Counted from the first letter of the stretch, positions 32,602 to 42,106 are shown. The stretch: DNA of 64,000 bases from Oscillospiraceae bacterium (GCA_017508045.1 JAFVZT010000030.1:30160-94159); one strand, 5' to 3'. Notes: a model not told the origin generated them from the sequence alone. Numbers and translations: made by a program.

Positions 32602-33384
32602 TTATTTGTTCCTTCCCACAAAGCGTGTGCCAAAATTATTGCCCTCTAAAAAGCCGTACAAAAGCTCCGGGTCTTGTCCATTGGCAATAATCATATCGAT
32701 GCCCGCTTCGGTGGCAATTTGGGCGGCCTTAAGCTTAGTGGCCATACCTCCGGAGCCAAGGGACGAGCCTGTGCCGCCGGCAAGCTGCAAAATTTCGTCG
32801 GTAATCTCCTGTACCACAGGAATTAAGGTGGCATCGGGATTCTTCCGGGGGTCCTCAGTATAAAGACCGTTAATATCCGACAAAAGCAAAAGCACATCCG
32901 CTTTTATCAGCCGCGCCACAATGGCAGACAGGGTATCATTTTCTCCAATGGTGGTGTGGATACCGATTTCATCAATGGAAACCGCGTCGTTTTCGTTGAT
33001 AATGGGCAGTACCTTCCAGGAAAGCAGCTGCTCTAAGCTGTCGTGAACATGGGTGCTGCGGCGAGGGTCGTGGACATCGTCCGCCGTGAGCAAAATCTGG
33101 GCAACGGTGTGGTTGTACTCAGAAAACAGCTTATCATATGTATACATCAGTTCGCACTGACCAACCGCAGCAGCGGCCTGCTTGCCGGGCATATCCTTGG
33201 GTCTGCCGGTCAGTCCCAGCTTGCCCACGCCCATACCGATTGCGCCGGAGGACACCAATACGACCTCACAGCCGGCATTCTTCAAATCGCTGAGTACCTT
33301 ACACAAAAGCTCCACACGACGGATGTTCAGCCGCCCGTTGGCGTGAGCCAGGGTAGAAGTGCCAACCTTAACGACAATACGCAT
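32602..33384 (-). CDS. proB: Glutamate 5-kinase without PUA domain
   Basis: 260 residues. It phosphorylates glutamate with ATP, the first proline-specific step. Only the amino-acid kinase domain is present: VVKVGTSTLAH, VLVSSGAIGMGVGKLG, INENDAVSIDEI, FGENDTLSAIVA-type block (here IGENDTLSAIVA), and GTGSSLGSGGMATKLKAA. The C-terminal PUA domain of the 367-residue E. coli enzyme is missing, as in some Firmicutes. First gene of the proline operon. Confidence 0.95.
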   Translation of the reverse strand: MRIVVKVGTSTLAHANGRLNIRRVELLCKVLSDLKNAGCEVVLVSSGAIGMGVGKLGLTGRPKDMPGKQAAAAVGQCELMYTYDKLFSEYNHTVAQILLTADDVHDPRRSTHVHDSLEQLLSWKVLPIINENDAVSIDEIGIHTTIGENDTLSAIVARLIKADVLLLLSDINGLYTEDPRKNPDATLIPVVQEITDEILQLAGGTGSSLGSGGMATKLKAAQIATEAGIDMIIANGQDPELLYGFLEGNNFGTRFVGRNK

Positions 33385-33418
33385 AACCTATCTTCCTTTT
33401 CTATACAAACATACTGTA

Positions 33419-33447
33419 ATTATACAACACCCCATACGCAGAATCAA
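33419..33447 (-). promoter_or_regulatory. Proline operon promoter
   Basis: On the minus strand, TTGATT (complement of 33442-33447) and TATAAT (complement of 33419-33424) with a 17-bp spacer, about 35 nt before proB. Confidence 0.75.
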
Positions 33448-33498
33448 TACGAAAGTACCCATTCTGTGTTTTTTTGATAAAATCCGTCGTTATCTGAA

Positions 33499-33532
33499 CA
33501 AAAAACCACGGGCAGGTTGCCCGTGGTTTTTT
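33499..33532. terminator. Terminator copy A
   Basis: aaaaccacgggca-ggt-tgcccgtggtttt hairpin, identical over 34 nt to 33767-33800. The two copies flank a repeat element. Confidence 0.8.
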
Positions 33533-33766
33533 CAGCGTGTCAAAAAAGTACGATTTCTACCTTGGCCCCCTCTGATGAGGGGGCTGTCAGCCGGACAGGC
33601 TGACTGGGGGGAGAGAAAGACAAATCGTTCAGAAAAATCTGTAAAATATAGGTAATTCCCCTACTTTTTCTCTCCCTCAGTCTAATTGCCTAATATCGGC
33701 AATTAGACAGCTCCCTCATCAGAGGGAGCCTTATTCACGTATGTATTGGGGTTCTTTGACAGACTG
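33533..33766. mobile_element. MITE-like repeat element between duplicated terminators
   Basis: About 234 bp. The left arm contains ccccctctgatgagggggctgtc...gactggggggagagaaa; the right arm is the imperfect complement (gctccctctgatgagggagctgtc...gactgagggagagaaaa). It encodes no protein and is flanked by identical 34-nt terminator copies. The pattern fits a non-autonomous inverted-repeat element; the mover is unknown. Confidence 0.65.
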
Positions 33767-33800
33767 CAAAAAACCACGGGCAGGTTGCCCGTGGTTTTTT
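33767..33800 (-). terminator. Terminator copy B, end of the polysaccharide locus
   Basis: Same 34-nt hairpin as 33499-33532; its edge overlaps the stop codon of the gene ending at 33799. Confidence 0.8.
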
Positions 33801-34959
33801 ATATCAGTCCGATATCTTTCAAAAATGCCTTCATTTCATCGGCATCCTCTTGGGAAACACTTTGGTTGTAGGAAAGCTCTTTGACAATTCGGTTGGTGTG
33901 ACCGCAGAAAATCAGTTTAAACCAACGCCTTACCTGCATAACCGGCATAAGCCATGGGTGCTTCTTCAAAATAGGGTAATGACTTTTCAGCTTTTCCAAA
34001 GGAAGGAAGATTTTATACAGCGCGTACCCAAGTGGGCCGCCCTTTCGTTGCAGCCGCAGCGCTACACGGTTGGAATTTTTCCCGTATACGCCGCCGTGGA
34101 GAATATACGCCTGCATCTGCATAGTAACCGGGGTGTGGGGCTGCCCCTCCAGCCACACATTGTAAAGGTTTTTAAGGCTTTCGTAGAAGGTTGCCAATTT
34201 GACCTCCTGCAACAAGCCGGTCAATTCTTTTTCATCCGGCGTCAGGTTTTTCTCCAACAACCACAAATCAATCAAGGGTCGGACACCGCAGCCGCCATTG
34301 ATAAAGTGATAGGCCGCGTGGGTAATAATATGGAACAGAAAATACGCATCGGTTAATTTATATTGGAAGCTGTCCGGACTGCTTGGAGCCGCATAGTCCC
34401 AAACTCTATCCAATACGGCATCCAACTGCTCCTCATCTTCTTTAATGCTAAAATGCAACTCCAAATGCACGCCGCTGGGAGCGAACATATTTACATCGTG
34501 GTACTGGCGTTTTTCGTCCCACTTGTAGCCCAAATCCGTCTGCAATGCCAAAATTGCCCGATCCAAATCCGCTTCCTGCACCAAAATGTCAATATCACAG
34601 CTGGTACGCATCCAGGGTTGGGGGTAAAAATTACGAATAATTGCGCCTTTTAAGGGTATAAACGGGATTCTTGCCTTTTCCAGAGTCTCATAAATTCTAT
34701 TTTGCTCATATTGCAAGCCCTCATGGCGAAACACCGCCATCATGGACTTTTTCTGAAAGTCCGTAGAAACCTGATTGTTCCACCGCTTGCCCAGCTTGGA
34801 TAAGGCAGACCCCACCACATGAGCCAAATCGTGAGCATCGGCAAGACGGTACAGCTCGCAAAGCTGCTCCTCGTCCAGAGTATTCAGTTCTTCCGCTTCA
34901 ACAGGTGCGCCCTGCAATTCAAAGCGGATTAATTCCAGCAGCAGCTGCGCCGTATCCAT
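33799..34959 (-). CDS. Nucleotidyltransferase-family protein (NTP_transf_5-like)
   Basis: 386 residues. The signature is IPFIPLKGAIIRNFYPQP followed by RTSCDIDILV, a DxD metal site in a polymerase-beta-like fold (about 95-140), with HLELHFS downstream. Family members cluster with polysaccharide and secondary-metabolite genes, but their substrates are unknown. It is the last gene of the minus-strand glycan locus, 18 nt after the epimerase gene. Role in the glycan (for example transfer of a nucleotide or phospho group) is inference. Confidence 0.8.
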   Translation of the reverse strand: MDTAQLLLELIRFELQGAPVEAEELNTLDEEQLCELYRLADAHDLAHVVGSALSKLGKRWNNQVSTDFQKKSMMAVFRHEGLQYEQNRIYETLEKARIPFIPLKGAIIRNFYPQPWMRTSCDIDILVQEADLDRAILALQTDLGYKWDEKRQYHDVNMFAPSGVHLELHFSIKEDEEQLDAVLDRVWDYAAPSSPDSFQYKLTDAYFLFHIITHAAYHFINGGCGVRPLIDLWLLEKNLTPDEKELTGLLQEVKLATFYESLKNLYNVWLEGQPHTPVTMQMQAYILHGGVYGKNSNRVALRLQRKGGPLGYALYKIFLPLEKLKSHYPILKKHPWLMPVMQVRRWFKLIFCGHTNRIVKELSYNQSVSQEDADEMKAFLKDIGLI

Positions 34960-34977
34960 GCCGTATCCTCCTAAAAA

Positions 34978-36156
34978 TCAGAATTTTCTCCAAACCATTT
35001 TGTCCACAATTCCTGTGTAGGACTGAATGATTTTTACCACCTTCGTGGACACATTCTCCTCCACATAATCCGGAACGGGAATTCCGTAATCACCGCTTTT
35101 GTTCATTTCCACTGCCGTGCTCACCGCCTGAAGCAGGCTCTTTTCGTCAATGCCGGCAATAAAGAAGCAGGCCTTGTCCAGCGCTTCCGGACGCTCAGTG
35201 GAGGTGCGGATGCAAACAGCCGGGAAGGGATGTCCCACGCTGGTAAAGAAGCTGGATTCCTCAGGCAGTGTGCCGCTGTCGGACACCACCGCAAAGGCAT
35301 TCATCTGCAGGCAGTTGTAATCGTGGAAGCCCAGAGGCTCGTTGCGCATAACCCGCTTGTCCAGCACAAAGCCACTTTGCTCCAAGCGCTTTCTGGAACG
35401 GGGATGGCAAGAGTACAAAATGGGCATATCGTAGGTTTCTGCCAGCTTGTTAATGGCATTGAACAGAGAAAGGAAATTCTTTTCCGTATCAATATTTTCC
35501 TCTCTGTGGGCAGAAAGGAGAATATACTTACCCTTCTCTAAACCCAGACGGCTATGAACATCCGAGGCCTCGATTTCCGCTAAATTATTGTGCAGCACCT
35601 CTGCCATAGGAGAACCCGTAACATAGGTACGCTCTTTAGGCAAGCCGCAGTCTGCAAGGTAGCGGCGGGCATGCTCGGAATATGCCAAATTCACATCGGA
35701 AATGATGTCCACAAGGCGGCGGTTGGTCTCCTCCGGCAGGCACTCGTCCTTGCACCGGTTGCCCGCTTCCATATGGAAAATAGGAATGTGCAGCCGCTTT
35801 GCAGGAATCGCCGACAGGCAGGAGTTGGTATCGCCCAAAATCAGTAGGGCATCCGGCTTGATTTGGTTCATCAGCTTGTAAGAGCAGTTGATAATATTGC
35901 CCACCGTTGCGCCAAGGTCGTCGCCTACCGCATCCATATACACCTCCGGGTCCGCAAGCTTCAAATCCTTGAAGAACACCCCATTGAGGTTATAGTCATA
36001 GTTCTGCCCGGTATGGGCAAGGATACAGTCAAAATACTGCCGGCACTTATTGATTACGGCAGCCAGACGGATAATTTCAGGGCGCGTACCCACGATAATC
36101 AGCAGCTTCAGCTTGCCGTTATTTTTAAATTCTATATCACTATAATCCAGCCTCAC
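34978..36156 (-). CDS. capG: UDP-GlcNAc 2-epimerase-family enzyme, likely UDP-L-FucNAc synthase
   Basis: 392 residues of the WecB family: LLIIVGTRPEIIRLAAVI at the N-terminus, HTGQNYDYNL, LLILGDTNSCLSA, HMEAGNRCKDECLPEETNRR and SDSGTLPEESSFF. The NYDYNLN and GNRC...EETNRR variants match CapG/FnlC/WbjD rather than housekeeping WecB. With capE and capF nearby it should catalyse the C2 epimerisation giving UDP-N-acetyl-L-fucosamine. An acyltransferase gene is inserted between it and capF, unlike the Staphylococcus aureus order. Confidence 0.88.
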   Translation of the reverse strand: MRLDYSDIEFKNNGKLKLLIIVGTRPEIIRLAAVINKCRQYFDCILAHTGQNYDYNLNGVFFKDLKLADPEVYMDAVGDDLGATVGNIINCSYKLMNQIKPDALLILGDTNSCLSAIPAKRLHIPIFHMEAGNRCKDECLPEETNRRLVDIISDVNLAYSEHARRYLADCGLPKERTYVTGSPMAEVLHNNLAEIEASDVHSRLGLEKGKYILLSAHREENIDTEKNFLSLFNAINKLAETYDMPILYSCHPRSRKRLEQSGFVLDKRVMRNEPLGFHDYNCLQMNAFAVVSDSGTLPEESSFFTSVGHPFPAVCIRTSTERPEALDKACFFIAGIDEKSLLQAVSTAVEMNKSGDYGIPVPDYVEENVSTKVVKIIQSYTGIVDKMVWRKF

Positions 36157-36176
36157 ACACTTACCCCACTTTCCTA

Positions 36177-37175
36177 TTATAAAAGTATCTTTTTGTCGCT
36201 GTCTGCTTTTTTGAAATGCTTCAGCTTATTTATACATAAGATTAGCACTATTTCTACCAGCATTGCCAGTATAAACACAATAAAGTAATATGGATATGAC
36301 GAAGCATTCATATTCACAAAAGGAAGTCTGTTTACAACTCCCATAATACAGCGCAAGACAAAAGCCTGCGTTACATATATGTAAATAGAATTTTTGCCGA
36401 AGAACTCCAGCGCCTGATTTTTATTGATGGTTTTCGCAATAACAAATGTTGCGGCTATCCCTAAAAAAGATGTGGTTAGGAAAACAATTTTGTTTCCATA
36501 CTGGTTCATATACATACCAACAGGAAGATTAAAAGAAGAAAGAATCGCCAGAGCAGGGATTAAAAACAATCCGCAACAGCTATACTTTATAATGTTAGAA
36601 GCTTTATCGCTGAGCAAAAATGATTTGATTGCTATTCCAACTAACCCGAAAAATGTGGCGCACAGTACCTGCTGAACATATTGAATGCCGTTGTATGATG
36701 TTAAAATGAATGCCACACAAAACACCAAAATCGCTGCCGGCAGAACAAATCTTCCTTTTTCAGATAATTTTAAAATACCATAGCACACAATTTCCATAAA
36801 GAAAAGCGTAGGTAAAAACCAACTCTGAAAAATTACAAGATAATTAACCTCCCACAGGGAAAATCGGTGAAACAGAAAAACATCAAATATAATTGACTCA
36901 ACAATCATTAGCACACTCAAAATGACATGGGGAATAAGTATGCCGATGGCTCTTTTTTTAAGAAAAGCTTTAAAGCTATTCTTTGTTGAAAGAAGCATTC
37001 CCGATATGAAAAAGAACAACGGCATATGAAATGATAGAATAAAAATATTTAGATTCTCGCTCATAAATCCGATTGAATGTCCCAAAACAACAAGAATTAT
37101 GCCGATGCCCCTCATTATATCCACAAATTCGTGGCGCTTGTTCACTGCCGGCTGTGTGCTTAAGCCTTCGCACAT
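36177..37175 (-). CDS. Acyltransferase family 3 membrane protein
   Basis: 332 residues with about ten hydrophobic segments. The N-terminal RHEFVDIMRGIGIILVVLGHS motif (catalytic His in VLGHS, about 36) and the HMPLFFFISGML block are the hallmarks of this family, which moves acetyl or other acyl groups onto surface sugars across the membrane. It abuts capF (1 nt between) and lies between capF and capG, so it probably modifies the FucNAc-containing glycan. The C-terminal tail is basic. Confidence 0.9.
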   Translation of the reverse strand: MCEGLSTQPAVNKRHEFVDIMRGIGIILVVLGHSIGFMSENLNIFILSFHMPLFFFISGMLLSTKNSFKAFLKKRAIGILIPHVILSVLMIVESIIFDVFLFHRFSLWEVNYLVIFQSWFLPTLFFMEIVCYGILKLSEKGRFVLPAAILVFCVAFILTSYNGIQYVQQVLCATFFGLVGIAIKSFLLSDKASNIIKYSCCGLFLIPALAILSSFNLPVGMYMNQYGNKIVFLTTSFLGIAATFVIAKTINKNQALEFFGKNSIYIYVTQAFVLRCIMGVVNRLPFVNMNASSYPYYFIVFILAMLVEIVLILCINKLKHFKKADSDKKILL

Positions 37176-37176
37176 T

Positions 37177-38376
37177 TTATTCTACCTCCAAAAAGAAAGT
37201 ATCGGGACGATTGGGGTTGAATTGTTCGTTTGCCCACATAACCGTCACCAAATCCTGTGTATCGGACAAATTGATGATGTTGTGGGTATAACCGGGAAGC
37301 ATATGGATTGCTTCTATCTTTTCGCCACTTACTTCAAAATTCAGCACCTCGTCCGTATCGATTTTCCGCATTTGGATAAGGCCCTTGCCGGAAACCACAA
37401 TGAAGAACTCCCATTTGGTATGATGCCAATGCTGACCCTTGGTAACCCCGGGTCTTGAGATATTTACGCTGAACTGCCCGCATTTCTCGGTTTTAAGAAG
37501 CTCCGTAAAGCTGCCCTTTTCATCTGCATGCATATTTAATGGAAACGATACCTTTTCTTTGGGAAGGTAGCTAAGATATGTGCTGTATAATTTCTTTGAA
37601 AAAGAATTTTCAGGAATTTCCGGCACAACAAGCGTGCTTGTCTGCTCTTTAAATTTATTAAGAAGATCCACTATTTCTCCAAGCGTCACTCTGTGCGTAG
37701 TCGGTGCTGCACAATATTTTCCGTCATCACAGGCAACAGCATTGATGCCGTCAAAAACGCAATGGTGTTCTTTACCTTCAAGAGCATCCAGCATTTCCAC
37801 CAAAAGATCATCAATATACACCAACTCAAGCTGTGTATTCCTGTCATTTACCGTAATCGGCAGGTCGTTGGCAATATTATTGCAAAACGTAGCAACGACA
37901 CTGTTATAATTAGGTCTGCACCACTTGCCGAACAGGTTGGGGAAACGGTATACCAATACCTTTGCCCCTGTTTCTTCCCCATAGAAAAAAATCAAGTCCT
38001 CTCCTGCCTTCTTGCTTCTGCCGTAATCGTTGTCATAGCGACCGATGCAGGTGGCCTGTATGGACGACGAGATCATCACGGGGCAGGTGTTGTTATGCTT
38101 TTTCAGGGTGTCAAGGAGTGTGCTTGCAAAGCCAAAGTTACCCTGCATAAATTCCTCCGCGTTTTGGGGACGGTTTACGCCGGCAAGGTTGAATACAAAA
38201 TCGGCATCTTTGCAATATCCGTCCAACAATTCCGGATTTGTGTCGATGTCATATTCAAAAACCTCTTCAATAAGAAGATTGGGACGGGTTCTGTCTTTGC
38301 CGTCACGAACGTTTCTCAGAACTGCGCAAAGATTTTTACCCACAAAGCCTTTTGCTCCGGTTACAAGTATGTTCAT
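37177..38376 (-). CDS. capF: CapF-like bifunctional epimerase/reductase for UDP-L-FucNAc
   Basis: 399 residues. The N-terminal SDR domain starts MNILVTGAKGFVGKNLCAVL and has the YDNDYGRSKKAGE catalytic YxxxK region. The C-terminal cupin domain (about 275-399) has QHWHHTKWEFFIVVSGKG with metal-binding His residues. This SDR-cupin fusion is specific to CapF/WbjC, which epimerises and reduces the CapE product to UDP-6-deoxy-L-TalNAc. It lies 15 nt after capE. Confidence 0.93.
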   Translation of the reverse strand: MNILVTGAKGFVGKNLCAVLRNVRDGKDRTRPNLLIEEVFEYDIDTNPELLDGYCKDADFVFNLAGVNRPQNAEEFMQGNFGFASTLLDTLKKHNNTCPVMISSSIQATCIGRYDNDYGRSKKAGEDLIFFYGEETGAKVLVYRFPNLFGKWCRPNYNSVVATFCNNIANDLPITVNDRNTQLELVYIDDLLVEMLDALEGKEHHCVFDGINAVACDDGKYCAAPTTHRVTLGEIVDLLNKFKEQTSTLVVPEIPENSFSKKLYSTYLSYLPKEKVSFPLNMHADEKGSFTELLKTEKCGQFSVNISRPGVTKGQHWHHTKWEFFIVVSGKGLIQMRKIDTDEVLNFEVSGEKIEAIHMLPGYTHNIINLSDTQDLVTVMWANEQFNPNRPDTFFLEVE

Positions 38377-38391
38377 AGATTTATCCTCTGA

Positions 38392-39438
38392 TTATTTTTC
38401 AGCAAGCCGTTCCTGAATATAAGAAAGGGCCGCGATTTTCTTTTCAACTGCTTCCACACTTAAAAGCTCGGTGTTGTTGGAATTAAACTCGGTGAGGGGG
38501 TTACGGTCTGCATTGCCGTCTTTAAAATATTTATCGTAGTTCAGGCCACGCTTGTCCGCGGGAACACGGTAGAAATTGCCCATATCAATGGCGTTGGCGC
38601 ACTCCTCGTTGGTAAGGAGGGTTTCGTACATCTTTTCGCCATGGCGGATGCCGATTACCTTAATGTCATTTTCGTCGCCGCCAAACATGCGTATGACAGC
38701 CTTTGCCTGGGTTTCGATGGTGCAGGCAGGCGCTTTTTGAACAAGAATATCACCGTTTTCACCGTTTTCAAAGGCAAACAGAACCAGATCCACAGCCTCG
38801 TCCAAAGACATAATAAATCTTGTCATAGTGGGATCGGTAATGGTGATGGGCTTGCCGGCGCGGATTTGGTCAATCCACAAAGGAATAACAGAGCCGCGAG
38901 AGCACATAACATTTCCGTAACGGGTGCAGCAAATCTTGGTCTTGGCAGGGTCGACCATTCTGGATTTTGCCACAGCCACGCGCTCTTCCAGAGCCTTCGT
39001 GATGCCCATGGCATTGACAGGATAGGCTGCCTTGTCAGTAGAAAGGCAGATGATGGATTTCACACCTGCATCAATGGCAGCGGTCAGCACGTTATCCGTA
39101 CCGATAACATTGGTACGCACCGCCTCCATAGGGAAGAATTCACAGGAGGGTACCTGCTTTAGAGCAGCTGCGTGGAATATGTAGTCAACACCAACCATGG
39201 CAGGACGGATGGAATCGATGTTTCTTACATCACCAATGTAAAACTTGATTTTTTCCGCATATTCGGGATACTTAGCCTGATATTCGTGGCGCATATCATC
39301 CTGCTTCTTCTCATCACGGGAGAAAACCCGGATTTCGCCAATATCAGTTGTCAGAAAGCGGTTCAGTACCGCATTGCCAAACGAGCCGGTACCGCCGGTT
39401 ATCATCAGTACCTTATTTTCAAAAATTGTCTTTCCCAT
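38392..39438 (-). CDS. capE: CapE/FnlA-like UDP-GlcNAc 4,6-dehydratase/5-epimerase
   Basis: 348 residues, SDR fold. ITGGTGSFGNAVLNRFL binds NAD; FSRDEKKQDDMR, FHAAALKQVPSCEFFPMEAV and TRYGNVMCSRGS are typical of the short CapE/WbjB/FnlA type. It starts the route from UDP-GlcNAc to UDP-L-FucNAc; capF and capG complete it. It is soluble, unlike membrane-bound PglF/CapD. The about 90-nt gap upstream shows no clear promoter. Confidence 0.94.
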   Translation of the reverse strand: MGKTIFENKVLMITGGTGSFGNAVLNRFLTTDIGEIRVFSRDEKKQDDMRHEYQAKYPEYAEKIKFYIGDVRNIDSIRPAMVGVDYIFHAAALKQVPSCEFFPMEAVRTNVIGTDNVLTAAIDAGVKSIICLSTDKAAYPVNAMGITKALEERVAVAKSRMVDPAKTKICCTRYGNVMCSRGSVIPLWIDQIRAGKPITITDPTMTRFIMSLDEAVDLVLFAFENGENGDILVQKAPACTIETQAKAVIRMFGGDENDIKVIGIRHGEKMYETLLTNEECANAIDMGNFYRVPADKRGLNYDKYFKDGNADRNPLTEFNSNNTELLSVEAVEKKIAALSYIQERLAEK

Positions 39439-39531
39439 AGTTCCAGAACTCCATTCTTTAAATATACTATTAATTCAATTCTCAATTATCAGCTATATCG
39501 ATTAAATGGTTTTCGCATTTTTGAATATACT

Positions 39532-40818
39532 TCATTTCCCTTGCATTTTCCAGGCATCCAACGCAGCATAATCAAACTGGGAATACAGCATATTATTACC
39601 ATTTGTATCCAGTATCTGAACTGTGTCAAAAATATAGTTAATGGCAGCTTTTAGTTCCTCAAAATCTTCACCAACCAGGTGGAATCTTGTAAAGGTCTGT
39701 AGGAGTGTTCCAATATACTCCGGACGAATCACACTGCCAACAGAAAAAGACGGTGCATTCATTGCGACAACGTTTTTATGCTCCATCACCTTTTCCACTC
39801 CGGAAATGCTTCCAATTTCACCTTCGCCAAGCATCAGCACCAAATTTGCCCCATACATTCCGTGGAAAGACGGATCACTCCACTGTGCGGCAATTTTCTC
39901 GCCCATAGAGCCGGTTACAGCATATTCAATCATCATTTCAAGATAATTGATACCGTTAATCCGTTCAATGATGGGGAAATCGTAGTTGCCCGAAATTCTC
40001 AGGCAGCACTCATACGCATAAAATTCCTCATTCTCTGTAAATATCTGGAAAGAAACAGCGCCGTTTTTTAAGCCGATTCCCTTTATCATGTCGCAGATCT
40101 TTTTATCCATTTTTTGCAGATATGCCTCCAACAGATGGGAAGGATACAGCGAAACAGATGTAATCGTTGGAATGCCATCGCGGTTGTTGTATCGGAAAAT
40201 ATCCACAATATGAGATAAAGACGGAACACCATCTTGAACCGTGTAGAACGCTGCGATATCCTTGCAATTCATAAACCGCTCGATAATTACTTCCTTGCAA
40301 ACAGAGTATTCCTTCGCATAAGCGATCGCCTGAGGAAGGTCTTCCGCTTTCTTCACCAGCGTTACTCCTTTTGAACTGCAGCCGTCTGTGGGTTTTACAA
40401 TCACAGGATAAACAATATCTGCAGGGTCTGTATCCTGCGGGTATTCCGGAACAACGGGAATACCATATTTTTTACAGGTATCTTTATAGTTGCGCTTGTC
40501 CTGCATCAAAGCCCATTGGTCTTCGTTACAGTAGCAAGGAAGACCTGCCATATGTGCAACCTTGATCACGTTCTGGATGTTAAACTCACTGGCACCGGTA
40601 AACACACCGTCAATATTCTTTTCTTTAATGAGCGCCACCAGTGCCTCATGGTCTGTGGTACTAATGCAATATGCCTCATCCGCCAAATCTTTCGTAATTC
40701 CACCTTGTTCTTGACCAACGCAAATGACATATAAGCCCATTTTTTTTGCGCATTCAACAACACCATATGTCGAATTACCGTCGCCAAGAATCAGCAGGCG
40801 CTTTCCTGTTAAGTTCAT
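39532..40818 (-). CDS. ATP-grasp ligase A in the glycan locus
   Basis: 428 residues. The N-terminal Rossmann-like preATP-grasp part is GKRLLILGDGNSTYGVVECA. The ATP-grasp fold follows, with DKRNYKDTCKKYGIPVVPEY, YPVIVKPTDGCSSKGVTLVK (P-loop and Lys) and NCKDIAAFY. Carboxylate-amine ligases of this type activate a carboxyl as acyl phosphate and attach it to an amine. In a polysaccharide locus the likely job is linking an amino acid to a sugar amine or uronic acid; the substrate is unknown. Neighbour of a second, different ATP-grasp gene. Confidence 0.87.
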   Translation of the reverse strand: MNLTGKRLLILGDGNSTYGVVECAKKMGLYVICVGQEQGGITKDLADEAYCISTTDHEALVALIKEKNIDGVFTGASEFNIQNVIKVAHMAGLPCYCNEDQWALMQDKRNYKDTCKKYGIPVVPEYPQDTDPADIVYPVIVKPTDGCSSKGVTLVKKAEDLPQAIAYAKEYSVCKEVIIERFMNCKDIAAFYTVQDGVPSLSHIVDIFRYNNRDGIPTITSVSLYPSHLLEAYLQKMDKKICDMIKGIGLKNGAVSFQIFTENEEFYAYECCLRISGNYDFPIIERINGINYLEMMIEYAVTGSMGEKIAAQWSDPSFHGMYGANLVLMLGEGEIGSISGVEKVMEHKNVVAMNAPSFSVGSVIRPEYIGTLLQTFTRFHLVGEDFEELKAAINYIFDTVQILDTNGNNMLYSQFDYAALDAWKMQGK

Positions 40819-40875
40819 ATTATCCTCCTATGCTTACCCATTTCATATTGTGGTTTATCCATTATGGGCAGCAAC

Positions 40876-42069
40876 TCATTCAACTACAATATTTACCGTC
40901 AGCAGCACCTTTTCACAAACTTCTACCGCTTTTTCTGCGGTGTCCGCCTGAGCAACCACAAAGCCGGCTCTGTCGCCGCTGCTGCCGATTTCACCCACGG
41001 TATCGCCAACATTTTTAGTAAGGGTAATTTCCCGGACACCCGGTATGCTTTTTGCAGCCTCCAACCCTTCAATACGCGCAATTACACCATGCTCTGGGCT
41101 GAAAAAGCGAATTGCGCTGCCCTTTTCCTGCTTCTGCCGAATATCCGGCACGCCTCCCAACGCTGTTTCGATAGTGGCTTTTACCATATCCACACCGGTG
41201 GACAGGGGTACAAGATGGGTTGTGATGCAGTCGCCGCCCATCCGGGCGCCCAGCTCTATCATTTTCGGGCCTTGCTCCGTCAGCATAATCTCTACATGGG
41301 CAGGTCCGTTTTGTATTCCTATAGCCTTTACCGCTTTTTCAGCCAGAGCCTTGATTGCATTGACATTGTCTTCCCCCAACCGACTGGGCTGAGAATGTCC
41401 CATTTCCACAAAATGGGGCGCACCGGTTGTCAGCTTGTCCGTTACCTGCAGGATATGTACATCTCCGGCGATAACCATAACCTCAACACTAACCTCACTG
41501 CCCCGGAGGTACTCTTCAATAATCACGCCGCCTTTGCGGCCGTTTGCTGAGCTGTAATTAACAGCTTCTTCCAGCTCGTTTTGATTGTTAATGAGCATAA
41601 CGCCGCGGCTGCCGGCATTGTCCACAGGCTTGCTGATACACGGATAGGTTACCTGATCCGCAACTCCGGCCAGCATATCCGGGGATGTTAAGGTGAAATA
41701 CCAGGGATGGGCAACCCCCGCCTTTTCAAAGGCTTTTATCATCTCGCCCTTGTCTGTGGCTTTGATTGCCGTATCGTAGGAAATGCCTGTCAAGCCCAGC
41801 TTTTCACAGGTGTAGGCAACTGCGCGCATGGGCATATCTGTAGCAAGGGTCATAACGCCGTCTGCCTTAAATTGTTTTGCTGCTTCACAGATTCCTTTTT
41901 CGTCAATGGTGCTGACATTGAAAAATTCATCTGCATAGGCAATTCCCACGGCATTTGGATTATAGTCCGCCACAGCTACATAAAGGCCCATTTCCTTTGC
42001 CTTTAAAATGGCAGGAAGCTGTAAAACGGAAGCACCGATGATGAGTAATTTTTTAGAGAAATTTTGCAT
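40876..42069 (-). CDS. ATP-grasp ligase B in the glycan locus
   Basis: 397 residues. N-terminal KKLLIIGASVLQLPAILKAK, central ATP-grasp domain with DKGEMIKAFEKAGVAHPWY, TYPCISKPVDNAGSRGVMLI, EEYLRGSEVSVEVMV and ELGARMGGDCITTHL (metal/ATP residues), and a C-terminal small domain (about 310-397) as in BacD/PurK-like ligases. It differs from ligase A in the P-loop and C-terminus, so the pair may act in sequence or on different amino acids. The function is inferred only to the reaction-type level. Confidence 0.88.
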   Translation of the reverse strand: MQNFSKKLLIIGASVLQLPAILKAKEMGLYVAVADYNPNAVGIAYADEFFNVSTIDEKGICEAAKQFKADGVMTLATDMPMRAVAYTCEKLGLTGISYDTAIKATDKGEMIKAFEKAGVAHPWYFTLTSPDMLAGVADQVTYPCISKPVDNAGSRGVMLINNQNELEEAVNYSSANGRKGGVIIEEYLRGSEVSVEVMVIAGDVHILQVTDKLTTGAPHFVEMGHSQPSRLGEDNVNAIKALAEKAVKAIGIQNGPAHVEIMLTEQGPKMIELGARMGGDCITTHLVPLSTGVDMVKATIETALGGVPDIRQKQEKGSAIRFFSPEHGVIARIEGLEAAKSIPGVREITLTKNVGDTVGEIGSSGDRAGFVVAQADTAEKAVEVCEKVLLTVNIVVE

Positions 42070-42106
42070 TTACAACAGCTTCCTTTCTTAGAATAATAGC
42101 CTGTGC

